A DNA stretch of 33,564 bases. Source: Oehlia diaphana. Taxonomy: Eukaryota > Glomeromycota > Glomeromycetes > Glomerales > Glomeraceae. The stretch is taken from assembly GCA_003833135.1 (NCBI GenBank), contig QZLH01001009.1:9775-43338 (forward strand). Reading direction: 5' to 3'. Both the position numbers and the translations under genes were made by a program. Below, one piece after another: positions 19,117 through 29,005 of this stretch (position 1 is its first letter; each line of letters starts with the position of its first letter). The notes below the pieces were generated by a model. That model was not told the origin of the DNA, did no database searches, and saw nothing but the letters and a program-made list of their open reading frames with translations.

Positions 19117-20544
19117 ATGTCTCAATTAAGTGAGGATATTCTTTACTTAGTATTTAAAGTATTGAAAGATGATAAGAAGACACTTTATTCATGTCTTTTA
19201 ACCAATAGAACTTGGTGTAGAATAGCCGTTCCAATTTTATGGAAGAATCCTTGGAAGTTAAAGAATTCGGGATGGAAACAAATGTTAAACGTAATCATCT
19301 CACATTTATCAAATGAATCAAGAAATACCCTAAAGAACATATGTATTGATTTGTTACCTTTTTTAACAAATCCATATCAAAAACCTTTATTTGATTATAT
19401 TAGTTTTTATAGACATTTGGATTTAGCTAGTATTGATTATATTAATCCTGAAATTTACAAATAAAGAATCTAAGAGAATTTTGGCAAATGAAATATTTAA
19501 TTTTTTTATTAATGGAAGTAGAAAATTTACACACCTTTATATCCCTTATAATTTTAATTTTCAAATACATCTTATTCCTGAAGTTAGAAGTTGCCTCTCA
19601 GAAATTGAATTCCTTTCATGTAATGCTAATGTAAATGATGATATTATGGCCGGATTAGCAGATATTTGCAAATCAATTAAAAAATTAGAATTCTTTATAA
19701 ATGATGATAATTATGGGATTATTAGACTAATTGAAGCACAACAAAATTTATTTAATCTTGATTTAAAAAGTCATTATTTATATGACAATGATGTAATTAG
19801 AAACCTTGAAAATTCATTGATTAAACATGCTAATACTATTCAGTATTTAAGAATATCTAAAGGCAAACTTTATAAAAGAGTGCTTGCATCTTTTATTAAT
19901 TTAAAAGTATTAGAATTAGATTGTGGTTTTAATAATTGGGAATGTTTAGGAAATTTATCTTTACCTTACTTACAAATTCTAAGAGCTAGAAATGTTTCAA
20001 TTAAAGGTTTAATAAGTTTAATTGAAAATACAAAAGGATATCTTATTGAAATAAAAATTGATAATACATATCATAATATAGTTGACAATAAAAAGAATCA
20101 TTCAGGTTATTTATGAAAAATGTCCAAATCTTATATTTCTTAAATCAGTATTAAGAAATAACAATATTTTAGAATTCGAAAATTTATTAACAAATTGTCA
20201 AAATTTAACTGGATTAATATATTCTTACTAATGAAGCAAATTTATTTATTGATGATGATTCATTTTCAGATGGTATAACGTTTGTTTGGAGTAAATTATT
20301 TGAAATATTAAATATATCTTCACCAATAAGTTTATTTAAATTTAAATTTAAATTTAATTATTTTTTATCACCTAAATTAAATTCTTTAAAACTATTTTTT
20401 GATAATTGGAAGGATAGACATTCTATATATTTACAATTAAGTCAAATAGGATGTGATATACAAAATTTAATAGTAGAAAAATATAAACCAGGAATAGTAA
20501 AAAAATTTAATATGATTCTTAATGATGAGTTTGAATGGATTTAA
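19117..20544 (+). pseudogene. F-box/LRR-like gene with three +1 frameshifts
   Basis: The N-terminus has a typical Glomeromycete F-box (residues about 2-45: QLSEDILYLVFKVLKDDKKT, CLLTNRTWCRIAVPILWKNP), which binds Skp1 in SCF ubiquitin ligases. Leucine-rich repeat-like segments follow (ICKSIKKLEFF, LKVLELDCG, CPNLIFLKSVLRNNNILEFE). The C-terminus is the family signature SLKLFFDNWKDRH. The reading frame changes three times: near 19430-19463, in the A run at about 20089-20094, and near 20218-20226. Each change is a net +1, so together they restore the first frame, and the last stretch runs openly to the stop at 20542-20544. Length and domain order otherwise match the family. The frameshifts may be real decay or assembly errors in A/T runs. 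Confidence 0.78.
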
Positions 20545-20996
20545 AAATGATTGAAATTTTTTTATTTTATAAACATTTTATTTATTATATATATAGTTTT
20601 GTATTTTTTTAGTTAAATCCAATAAAATCTACATAAATTTATGTTATTATAATGTTAAGATCAATAGATGATTATACATATATATATATATATATTCTTA
20701 TTTCGGTTACAACATTGAAAATTTCCAAATTCTCAATAAATTGTATATTGTTCTTACTTTCTGTATTCGTGGTTTACTAAAATACTTTTATTTGTCGCAA
20801 CAACCCAATATATGTGGTCATATAGTAACATAATTTTAACTCGTAATTTTATCAGGCACAGAAGTCTAGGATTTACATGTAACCGTGAAATCCGAAATAT
20901 TAATATAAAAGAATTGTTATCCCATTCATTTTATAATAATTAAAGCAGTTCGGTTTTTTTTGATGTTTAAGCTGAATTCAATTGAGCTAAATAATT

Positions 20997-21221
20997 AGTC
21001 CGGAGCGAAGTGAAGGACTATATACTATTCGTGTCAGTTTCACAAACGTCCCGTTGTCCGCCCGCTCACTGTGTGAGTCGATGGCGTATTTGTTCTTTCG
21101 GTTACATGTGAAAAAATAGAACAAAAATTGTTTATTTGATAATTTTTTTTTGATATATATTCTTTTTATTCGAATTACCTGAGTTAATTAAGGTTAATAA
21201 TTTTGCTTTTCGCTCCGGACT
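20997..21221. mobile_element. MITE-like unit with AGTCCGGAGCGAA inverted termini
   Basis: AGTCCGGAGCGAA at 20997-21009 is repeated inverted at 21209-21221 (TTCGCTCCGGACT). The 225-bp interior has a GC-richer left part (CCCGTTGTCCGCCCGCTCAC) and an AT-rich right part, with no coding capacity. No convincing target duplication was found, so the true ends may lie slightly outside. Confidence 0.6.
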
Positions 21222-23096
21222 CCCAACAGTTACCGTTCCCTAGTATTATTACTTATTTATCATATAAATGATATTTAAATACCACAAAATGTAATTTGTA
21301 AAGATATAACAACATAGGAAAAATTTTGGTATCAATTTCATAAAAGGATTATTGAGTATCTTCTTTTTTAATTTCACTAAACTAAATATGTTATCTTATT
21401 GTTGAAGATTTTTTTTTTTTTTTTTTTTTTGTAAAATATTTATTATTTAATGGACATTTTAGAATTATACATTTTTCTTATACAGAAGAAAATTATCGAT
21501 TCAATTATTTTTATCTAGCTTTATTATAATTCCTATATTATTATTTACAAGACTGGTTCATGTTTTTATTTTTTTATTTTTATTTTTCACTATCTATTAT
21601 GAATTTTCTTAAATTTTTTCATTTTCGTTTTTAGTTTTTACTTGCTCTTTGAATAGAAATAAAAAAAAGTTTTAACTGAAGATTTCAAAGTAATATTATT
21701 TCATGTGAGAATAAATATTATAATACAAAAAAACTACATCACTATTTTGAATGGCTACATTCTTTTATGAAATTCAAATAATAATAAAAGTTTACAAAAA
21801 TAAAACAAATAAAATTTTTACATTTTTTTCATTTTTTTTACTCAATTATGATAAAATATTAAAATTGCAGTTATTACGGACAAACTCATGGTAACACCCC
21901 ATAAACTATTAATATCATGTAAAATTATCGTGAAATCTGTAACATCTAATGATGGTGGAGCTTTAAGTAAAAAGATTCGGCTAAGAAGAAACAGTAATTT
22001 ATTTTAAAATCCAAATATATACGTCTTTGTTAAACTTGTTTGTCATACAGTACGTATAAATGAAATTCACTTTTGCAAGATCAGAAAATTTCTCGTAACC
22101 AGCAGATATATTAAGCATATCATGTATTGTGATTTTATTGTATTCTTTAATTCTCAAAAAGAAATAATCAGATAATTATAAATATGTTACTCTAGTAAAG
22201 CTGGATAGTGGACCTAATCTATATAACAAAAAAAATACAACTGTAACCGCAACGTGTAGACTAGCATGTATAAATAGTTTGAATTGTGTAACTTGAAATC
22301 CAATTAAAACCCGTGACATGTCTCCGCCTAATCTATTTATGGACTAAAACTATTCGACTAATCCAATCTCAGTTGATCAAATTATTATTTAATTTTTTTT
22401 TTAAAGAAATAAAATATTATATTAAATATATTTACAAAATTATTATTTTTTTAAAAAAAATCAAGTAAACATGTAGGAAATTTGACTGACCTTGATAGAA
22501 AGATGATTAAAGTTTTTTCAATTACTGTAAAATGATTTTCAAATTCAAAATAATCAAAAAAAATTGATATTTTTACAATATTTTATAATTAATTAATTGA
22601 GAGAAATTATTGATTTAAAACAAACCCCAGTTTAAAACTAATTAAATAAAAATAACTCATTGGTATTCATAAAATGTTTGAATTAATAATATTATCATAA
22701 TAAATGATTGTTTTTAAAATTATCTTAAGACTCTAAGCTAATAAAATAAATTCTCAAGTTTTTTGATTAGATTAAAAAACTTGTTAAAGACTATTATTTT
22801 ATTACTTTACGATTTCACAAAGATGTATTATTGATAGTTTCATGAGATTGTCCGATACCATTTTATCATATGTTAGATAATAAGAAAACTTAACCACATG
22901 GTAACAAATGGGTTTCTGCAAAGTAACACATACTGTACATTGATCCGGTCAACCGGTCATCTGAGCCGGTTACACACGGTATACCGATCATTTTCTTTTG
23001 GACGATAACTCGAGTTAAAATTTTAGTGGCAAAATTAATTTTTCTGAAATGGGAATGCCTAATTTTGGAAATTTGTGTAACATTAGACCAAAACAC
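21222..23096. other. Long gene-free AT-rich stretch
   Basis: No supported frame. It includes a diverged dispersed repeat at about 21985-22210 (annotated separately). A GC-richer stretch at 22900-23000 has repeated CCGGTCAACCGGTCATC / GAGCCGGTTAC words, probably a repeat remnant just upstream of the tRNA-like fragment. Confidence 0.35.
21985..22210. repeat. Dispersed repeat, copy 1 (partner at 31944-32225)
   Basis: Shares with the partner, in the same order and orientation: TTTTAAAATCCAAATATAT, AGAAAATTTCTCGTAACCAGC, TATCATGT...TTGTGATTTTATTGTATTCT, TTCTCAAAAAGA and a GTAAAGCTGGATA/GTAAAACCGGATA block. The copies differ by several indels. Confidence 0.6.
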
Positions 23097-23132
23097 GGTC
23101 ACGCGGCTGAGCGGATCGCACTTCTAATCTGC
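23097..23132 (+). other. tRNA-like 5' half upstream of the kinase gene
   Basis: GGTCACGCGGCTGAGCGG followed by ATCGCACTTCTAATCTGC resembles the 5' half of a eukaryotic tRNA: acceptor strand, a box-A match (GGCTGAGCGG) and an anticodon-loop-like CTTCTAATC closed by GCA/TGC. No T-arm or 3' half follows. It is a tRNA fragment or SINE head, not a functional tRNA gene. It stops where similarity to the second kinase copy's upstream region begins. Confidence 0.4.
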
Positions 23133-23136
23133 TTGC

Positions 23137-23317
23137 ATATCATGCATATCATAAATTTAGGTTGTACAATAATGTTGCTTTATGCACTGTAACATTCCAC
23201 CTTGGTTACAAATTACTATTCAGTTAAAACACTGGTTTCGGTCTTTTCTTTTCTTTAAATTTTTTTTATAAATATATTTATTAATTTTTAAATAAAACCC
23301 TTTTAACATATTTCATT
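23137..23317 (+). promoter_or_regulatory. Kinase upstream region, duplicated at 26946-27125
   Basis: Conserved blocks shared with the second copy include ATATCATAAATTTAGG, GTTGCTTTATG, CTGTAACATTCCAC, GTTACAAATTACTATT and CTTTTCTTTTCTTTAAA shortly before the ATG. A related TGTAACACTCCATAACTTTGG block occurs a third time near 32415. The conservation may simply reflect recent duplication. Confidence 0.55.
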
Positions 23318-25597
23318 ATGTCATTGGGTGAAAATAAATTAATTAATAATGCAATTAGTAGATCATTTGCACTAACAGATTACAATATTCATAATAATGT
23401 ATACAAAAGAAATGAATTCCGAAAACAAACAATCCTTGATGATGAATCACTTACGGAAAATGAAAAATCTGAAGCAATAAGAATGCTAACTGAAAATCAT
23501 GATTATAATAAAATTCTTTTTAATTCGGGAACAAAAAGAATTTGTGAAAATTGTAACCAAGAATGTTTAGCTACAACATATTGTGAAATTTGTGTACGAA
23601 ATTATTTAAAAGCAAAATTTTCAAATTGGACATCTGGAAATGTTATTATTGATAATTTAATACAAGAATGTCAAATGAAAACAATTAAACCAAGTCTAAT
23701 ACCAGAATGGATTCCATATAATAATCTACAAAATATTGAATTTCTAACAAAAGGTGGATTTTCAGATATTTATACAGCAGTATGGATTGATGGGCGTTTT
23801 ATTAACTGGAATTCTGAAAGGCAACAATTAAAAAGATCTGGAAGTCATGTTGTTATACTTAAAAGATTAGAAAATGTTGAAAATGTAAACCAAAGTTGGT
23901 TTGAAGAGGTTTGTAATAATCTAAATTTAAAAAAACACAAATTTTTTTGTTAAAATTTTTAATAATTTTTTATAGGCTAAATCACATTTAAATATAAGCA
24001 ATAAATGGGGGGATATTGTCCAATGTTATGGATTAACACAAGATCCATTAAATGGAAATTATATGCTTGTAATGAATAAGATGAATATGGATTTAAGAAA
24101 ATATTTACAACAAAATCACAATCAACTTACATGGAAAGAAAGAATTCAAATTATTAATGATATAATTTGTGCACTTGAAAGAATCCATGATGAAAATGCA
24201 ATTCATAGGGATTTGCATTCTGGAAATATATTATTTAAAGTTAGTCAAAAATTTTTTATAAGTGATCTTGGATTTTGTGGACCTGCAGATAAACCACTAA
24301 AAAGTATATATGGAAATCTCCCTTATATAGCACCTGAGGTTATTATTGGAAATAAACAGACTTTTAAATCTGATATTTATAGTATTGCAATACTTATATG
24401 GGAAGTTTCGTCAGGACAACCACCATTTATTAATTATGAACATGATTATGATCTTGCTATGAATATTGTTAGTGGTATAAGACCAAAAATTGTACCAGGA
24501 ACTCCTTTAGAATATAAAAATTTGATGAAACAATGTTGGGATGCTGATCCATCAAAAAGACCTGATATCAATACACTTCGGAATAAAATAAGAGAAATTA
24601 ATTTATTTTATCAAAGTAAATCAAATGAATCATTAACTCAACCAGAAGAAAATAATAATTCAGAAACAGAAAATTATACTAGCAGTAGTAAACCATTTAC
24701 AAGTAAACTTCATCAGTTTGATAATCTTCCTAAACCAAGAAATGCAACAGAAGGTATTTATTGATTTATTAACGTGTTTTTATAATTGCTTAAAAAGCGT
24801 ATTAATATATTTAATTAATAATGTTTTCTTTTTAATTTAAATAATAATAGAAGAACAAGAAGGTATAAATTAAAACAACTATTATATAGCTTTAATTTTA
24901 AAAATTAATGATAATATGATTGATTTTTTATAGCATTTCATAGTAATAAATCATATGATTTTCATATTCCTAATAATAGTAAGTGCAATTATATCTATAT
25001 TAAATATGAAGTGTTGTTTATTGATTTACTTTGCTTTTTTTTAGTTGATGATTTTCATAAATTAAGTAGTAAGAAAAATAGTACTTCAAAAATAAGTACC
25101 ATATTTAAAGGTAATTAAATATTATATTTATTTAAAATAGTCAAATGAATGCATAACTTATATTTAAGATTATTTAGATAGCAGCAAAAAATTATCCAAT
25201 ATATTTAAAAGGAGCTTAAAAAATGGCAAGTAAAATAATTAAAAGTATTCTTATTCAAACTTTAATAACATTAAACATGATTTTAATTTATTTAGATATT
25301 CAAAATGATTTCAAGATTGAAACAATGCAACAGCAAATAAAGAAACTTCATATTAATGATAATGGTATGATAGAACAAGTATTTAAAATTTTAAAATAAT
25401 AATTTTATGGTATTTTTTTTTGATTTTAATTTTAATTTATATTTGATAGATGAAGATGAAGTATATAACAATCCAAACTTTCATTCAGAAGAACAAAATG
25501 AATTGGAACTTCCTGAAAGTAAGGATTATTTATTAAAATATTTAAAATCTGCCTCCTAAATTATTAAATTTAACATTTTTTTTTTTTAGATATTTAG
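23318..25597 (+). CDS. TKL-type protein kinase with N-terminal Cys cluster and modular mini-exon tail
   Basis: Nine exons give 561 aa: 23318-23908, 23976-24753, 24851-24862, 24934-24978, 25045-25110, 25178-25225, 25296-25364, 25450-25518 and 25590-25597. Residues 76-92 hold five Cys (CENCNQEC, CEIC), a likely zinc site. The kinase domain spans about 139-400: glycine loop TKGGFSDIY, VILK lysine (about 182), HRDLHSGN (274-281), DLG in place of DFG (294-296), APE (316-318) and RP near the end. All catalytic residues are present, so it should be active; the DLG form is common in this fungal family. The tail is Ser/Asn/Glu-rich. Exons 3-8 (12, 45, 66, 48, 69, 69 nt) are all phase 1 at both ends. 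The intron after exon 6 uses GCAAGT (GC-AG); the others are GT-AG, 66-97 nt. The last exon encodes only NI and the stop, and another acceptor 8 nt further on is possible. A signalling role is inferred from the family. Confidence 0.87.
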
Positions 25598-26482
25598 ATA
25601 AGGATTTGGTATATAAATTAGATAGTACTATAGCTCCTGATTGTTTTTTCTTACCATAAATTATTTAAATATTAAGACTTGAGAAGATTTTCTTCAAATT
25701 TTTATTTTGTAATTGAATTATTTATTTTTTTATTTTTTTTTTTGTTTTTTTCATTATATTTATTATTTTAGTAGCATAAACTGAGTGAATAAATTTTTAT
25801 AAAAAAAGCTGCTTTTTAACATTTTAATTTTATATAAATGAACGTTGATAAAGTTAATTAAATGTTACTTTATTAGTGTTGGTAAATTCTTTAGTCATTT
25901 TAGTCTAAAAGCCAAGCGATTGATTTGGCTGGCTCTTCATGAATGAATTAATACATGAATCATTTAGCATTTTTCTCTTTATTAATTTAAATTTATTTTA
26001 TTTTCAGACAATGTTAAAATTCTCTTCTCTTTTTATTTATGTCCTTTGGAGCATGATTGGGACTTGGACAAGATTATACTAATTTCATTTAAGTATCTTT
26101 TCTAATAGAATATTTTTATATAGAAGGGTTGGCTTATTGAGCAGATTGGAGGGTAGGAAGAGAAGGTTAGATTTTATGGTTAAAAACAGCTTTGTGGATG
26201 GTTTGAGGGCATTTTGGCTCTGTCACCAATCAGCTAAATAGCATAAGTTTACTATACGATTTTATAGTATATTTATTATAAATTTATCACACAGATACTT
26301 TCTATTATTTAAATCATTTATACGGTTACTTTATATTATTTATATTGCTACTTTGAATTAATAATACATTACTACACATTACCAATATTAAATACATTAA
26401 TTTAACACAAAATAACCATATGTCTACTTGTTAAATGGTAGAAATATGGCTATTATAGTCCCGATTTCATAGGTTTCAAAAC
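25598..26482. other. Intergenic region downstream of the kinase
   Basis: AT-rich transcript tail followed by unremarkable sequence. A slightly G-rich patch at 26120-26220 has no frame. Nothing else seen. Confidence 0.4.
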
Positions 26483-26608
26483 ATTTCGCAACTTTTTTTT
26501 TTTTTTTGATATTTCATTGAAAAACGTTGCATAAGTTTTTTCTATAAGATTATATTAGAAAAAACGTTTCGCAACATTTTTTTGATATTTTATTGAAAAA
26601 GTTGCGAC
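26483..26608. repeat. Two tandem copies of a GCAAC...GTTGC hairpin unit
   Basis: TTTCGCAAC, a T run, GATATTTCATTGAAAAACGTTGC at about 26484-26531 is repeated as TTTCGCAACATTTTTTTGAT plus ATTTTATTGAAAAAGTTGCG at about 26568-26606. Each unit is self-complementary at its ends. A TTTTTTCTATAAGATTATAT spacer lies between. Confidence 0.65.
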
Positions 26609-26752
26609 AAAGTTTATATTAATATGTGGTGTAATATGTATTGCTTTATTATATATATGTCTTTTTACGATAGCTTCTTGATAATTTTCAATAAAGAGAG
26701 AAATTAAAAAAAAAAGATTTTAAAATATTGAAACAACAATTCATTTAATGAT

Positions 26753-26912
26753 GGGCATCCTTAACGTACAGTGAGGGTGTACGATATTAACGTACGAACT
26801 GGGCCGAGTTTAGGAGTATGCACTTGCACGTGATAGCGTTAACGTTAATTCCGGCCAGTTCGTACTTTAATATCGTACACCCTGTCACCCTCACTGTACA
26901 TTAAGGAACCCC
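26753..26912. mobile_element. MITE, 160 bp, long terminal inverted repeats, 9-bp target duplication
   Basis: The left end GGGCATCCTTAACGTACAGT matches the inverted right end GGGGTTCCTTAATGTACAGT, and both continue GAGGGTG...TACGATATTAA(C/A)GTACGAACTGG. One arm has an extra 8 bases (ACAGGGTG). TTTAATGAT is duplicated exactly at 26744-26752 and 26913-26921. It is non-coding and GC-richer than its surroundings. The 9-bp duplication again suggests a Mutator-like source. Confidence 0.85.
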
Positions 26913-26945
26913 TTTAATGATAAGCTCTTTTTTCTCTGTACATAA

Positions 26946-27125
26946 CATGTAATATCATAAATTTAGGTAGTACAAAGTTGCTTTATGTACTGTAACATTC
27001 CACTTTAGTTACAAATTACTATTTAATACGTAATATAACTTCGGAGATAAAACACCGGTTCCAACCTTTTCTTTTCTTTAAAAATCAAATAAAAAAAAAT
27101 TTAAAGCATTATAACATATTTCTTT
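26946..27125 (+). promoter_or_regulatory. Upstream region of the truncated kinase copy
   Basis: Collinear with 23137-23317 with scattered substitutions and one insertion (ACGTAATATAACTTCGGAG). It shows that the duplication took the promoter along with the coding start. Confidence 0.55.
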
Positions 27126-27476
27126 ATGTCATTTGATCAAAATAAATTAATTAATAATGCAATTAATAGATTATTTGCATTGATAGATTAAAATATTAGT
27201 TCATAATGATATTCACAAACAATATGAATTTAGTAAAAAACAATTCTTAATGACGAATCACTTACGGAGAATGAAAAATCTGAAGCAATAAGGATAATAA
27301 TTAAAACTTATGATCTTAACAAACTTATATTTAATGAAGGAACAAAAAGAATTTGTGAAATTGTAACCAAGAATGTTTAGCTACATTATTTTGTGAAATT
27401 TGTATTCGAATTATTTAAAAGCAAAATTTTCAAATTGGACATCAAGAAATGTTATCAATGACAATTTAATACAAGA
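27126..27476 (+). pseudogene. Truncated second copy of the kinase 5' end
   Basis: The ATG at 27126-27128 opens MSFDQNKLINNAINRLFALI, parallel to MSLGENKLINNAISRSFALT of the intact kinase. A TAA follows at 27189-27191. Downstream the nucleotide match continues through the counterparts of ESLTENEKSEAIR, GTKRICE and KAKFSNWTS, with single-base losses that break the frame (for instance in the first Cys motif and before KAKFSNW). Similarity ends at AATTTAATACAAGA, well before the kinase domain. Unlike sequence then follows, so the copy was cut off or replaced there. Confidence 0.85.
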
Positions 27477-27623
27477 TCATATTATAGCTGAAGGTTACCT
27501 ATGGTATGGTATAGTAGGTAAGGGTAATGTTTTTTTTTTTCGAAAATAAAAATTTACGACTTTGCATACAAGAAACCACTTAATTGTCATGAAAGATAAC
27601 GGTTCGGTTCAGCAAGCACTATC

Positions 27624-27890
27624 ATGTGGAAGAGTAAGTTCATAAGAGAATATGCCAGCTATGTAAGCAGGGTACGACAAGAAGAGAATCCAGATGAATA
27701 TGTTAGAAATACTGCCGTGATGCTATTTCCAGCAGATAAGGATGCATATAACATTAGAATAGCGAGATACAGAAAATGGTATGCTAGTAAAAAGAATCTC
27801 CTCGAGAGTTTTGAAGATCTATACAAATTATACTACGAGTTATCGAAAGAAGAACGACCTATGGTCGATAATGACATTAGAAGGCTATAG
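27624..27890 (+). CDS. Orphan 88-aa ORF, function unknown
   Basis: Starts MWKSKFIREYASYVSRVRQE and ends KEERPMVDNDIRRL. It is Tyr/Arg/Lys-rich, predicted helical and cytosolic or nuclear, with no signal peptide or membrane span. Base composition is more balanced than the surroundings and codon use is less A/T-biased, which supports a real or recently real gene. Another open frame overlaps its end and runs on to 28005 with Cys-containing sequence (NNCSECHMSVGF), so a missed intron or a frameshift near 27880 is possible. I recognise no family. The region lies directly after the breakpoint of the truncated kinase copy, so it may belong to an inserted segment. Confidence 0.4.
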   Translation: MWKSKFIREYASYVSRVRQEENPDEYVRNTAVMLFPADKDAYNIRIARYRKWYASKKNLLESFEDLYKLYYELSKEERPMVDNDIRRL

Positions 27891-28537
27891 AGGATGCGAT
27901 CAAAGCCGAGAATATTTGAAAAATCGTAACCTCGTTTCGTACTCATGTGATACCCTAAACAATTGTTCAGAGTGTCATATGAGCGTAGGCTTTGCTAATC
28001 GCTAGTATCTTCTAAAAAAACCACAAACCATACTAAATATAGACTGGGATGACTAATTTTAAATTGATAATTTTTGATAAAAAGAAAAATTTTTTTTTTA
28101 TTCGGTAATTTTTATTCAAAATATTTTAATTATTATTCAGATATATCCGGCTGGGATTGAGATTTAACACCATTACTAATTGAATAAATTGTAATGCCTG
28201 CATATTATCACTAGAATTTGACATTTGTGATTGAAAAATTTACAAGAGTTTTTGATACTCAATAATCATAGCAGATTTAAACAAATAAAAAAGCACTTTA
28301 TTATTACATAACCAGTGAAAAGAGCAAAAGAGCCAAAAAAAAAAAATACTTTTTAAGAAATATAAAAAAAAAAAGAAAAAATAATAGAAAGAGTTGCTGG
28401 AAATAAAAAAGATTTACATTCCGTCATGGGTAATTTTGGAAATTATCATCTTTTGAATAAGAACAACAGAAAGATATCAAATTAGTCAAAGTGTTTATAC
28501 TGTTAATGATGTGGTTTATTTACTCACTTTTTACTAA
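27891..28537. other. Intergenic, with a short frame to 28005
   Basis: 27891-28005 may be coding continuation of the orphan ORF in another frame. 28010-28537 is AT-rich with A runs (28336-28380) and no supported frame. It holds the 3' flank of the minus-strand gene at 28538-28867. Confidence 0.35.
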
Positions 28538-28867
28538 TTACCATCCATAACCCCATTTGTTTTTCCTTAAATATCGAGATAAATCATCTATGAAGTCGTC
28601 ATCCATTCCTACGTTATTGCTAGCGACGAATAAGGCTTTGCCGAATGATATAGAACTGGTTGATCTATATTTGCCACTATGTTTGGAACAAGCGAAGCCC
28701 CAATTTTTCATATAATCAACAGTCGAACAACCAGTGCATTTAATACGACCATGATTGGATATTTGCGTGCGATAACTGTCTACAGAGTGAACCCAGTAGG
28801 AGGGAGTTTCATTATTACATCCCCTTCCGGGACAAACCGTATACAAATCTACCCATCTTTCACTCAT
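28538..28867 (-). CDS. Small Cys/His-rich protein (109 aa), putative zinc-binding, unknown function
   Basis: Single exon starting MSERWVDLYTVCPGRGC and ending RYLRKNKWGYGW. Cys and His are spaced like a metal site: C12-x4-C17, C44-x2-C47 and C60-x2-H63. The middle reads KCTGCSTVDYMKNWGFACSK and then SFGKALFVASNNV before an acidic DDDFIDDL. Its length, composition and lack of low-complexity sequence make it a likely real gene. I recall similar small proteins (WGFxCSxH...F.KAL) in these fungi but know of no characterised function. No signal peptide or membrane segment. The opposite strand has an overlapping open frame that I treat as a shadow. Confidence 0.6.
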   Translation of the reverse strand: MSERWVDLYTVCPGRGCNNETPSYWVHSVDSYRTQISNHGRIKCTGCSTVDYMKNWGFACSKHSGKYRSTSSISFGKALFVASNNVGMDDDFIDDLSRYLRKNKWGYGW

Positions 28868-29005
28868 TTTAATGTTTTAAGGTTTATTTTGTTAGCGAGA
28901 AAGAAAATGTTCTCAGAATTTAACAATATTTTATTGTTTATATAAAGAAAATTGTCAAATTGTCGTTATTATCTTGTCAATCAGTTCGTACCAAGGATTA
29001 TATAG

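Noticed and set aside
22890..23102. Minus-strand 70-codon frame upstream of the kinase
   Set aside because: It overlaps repeat-like and tRNA-like sequence, has no recognisable domain and no supporting signals.
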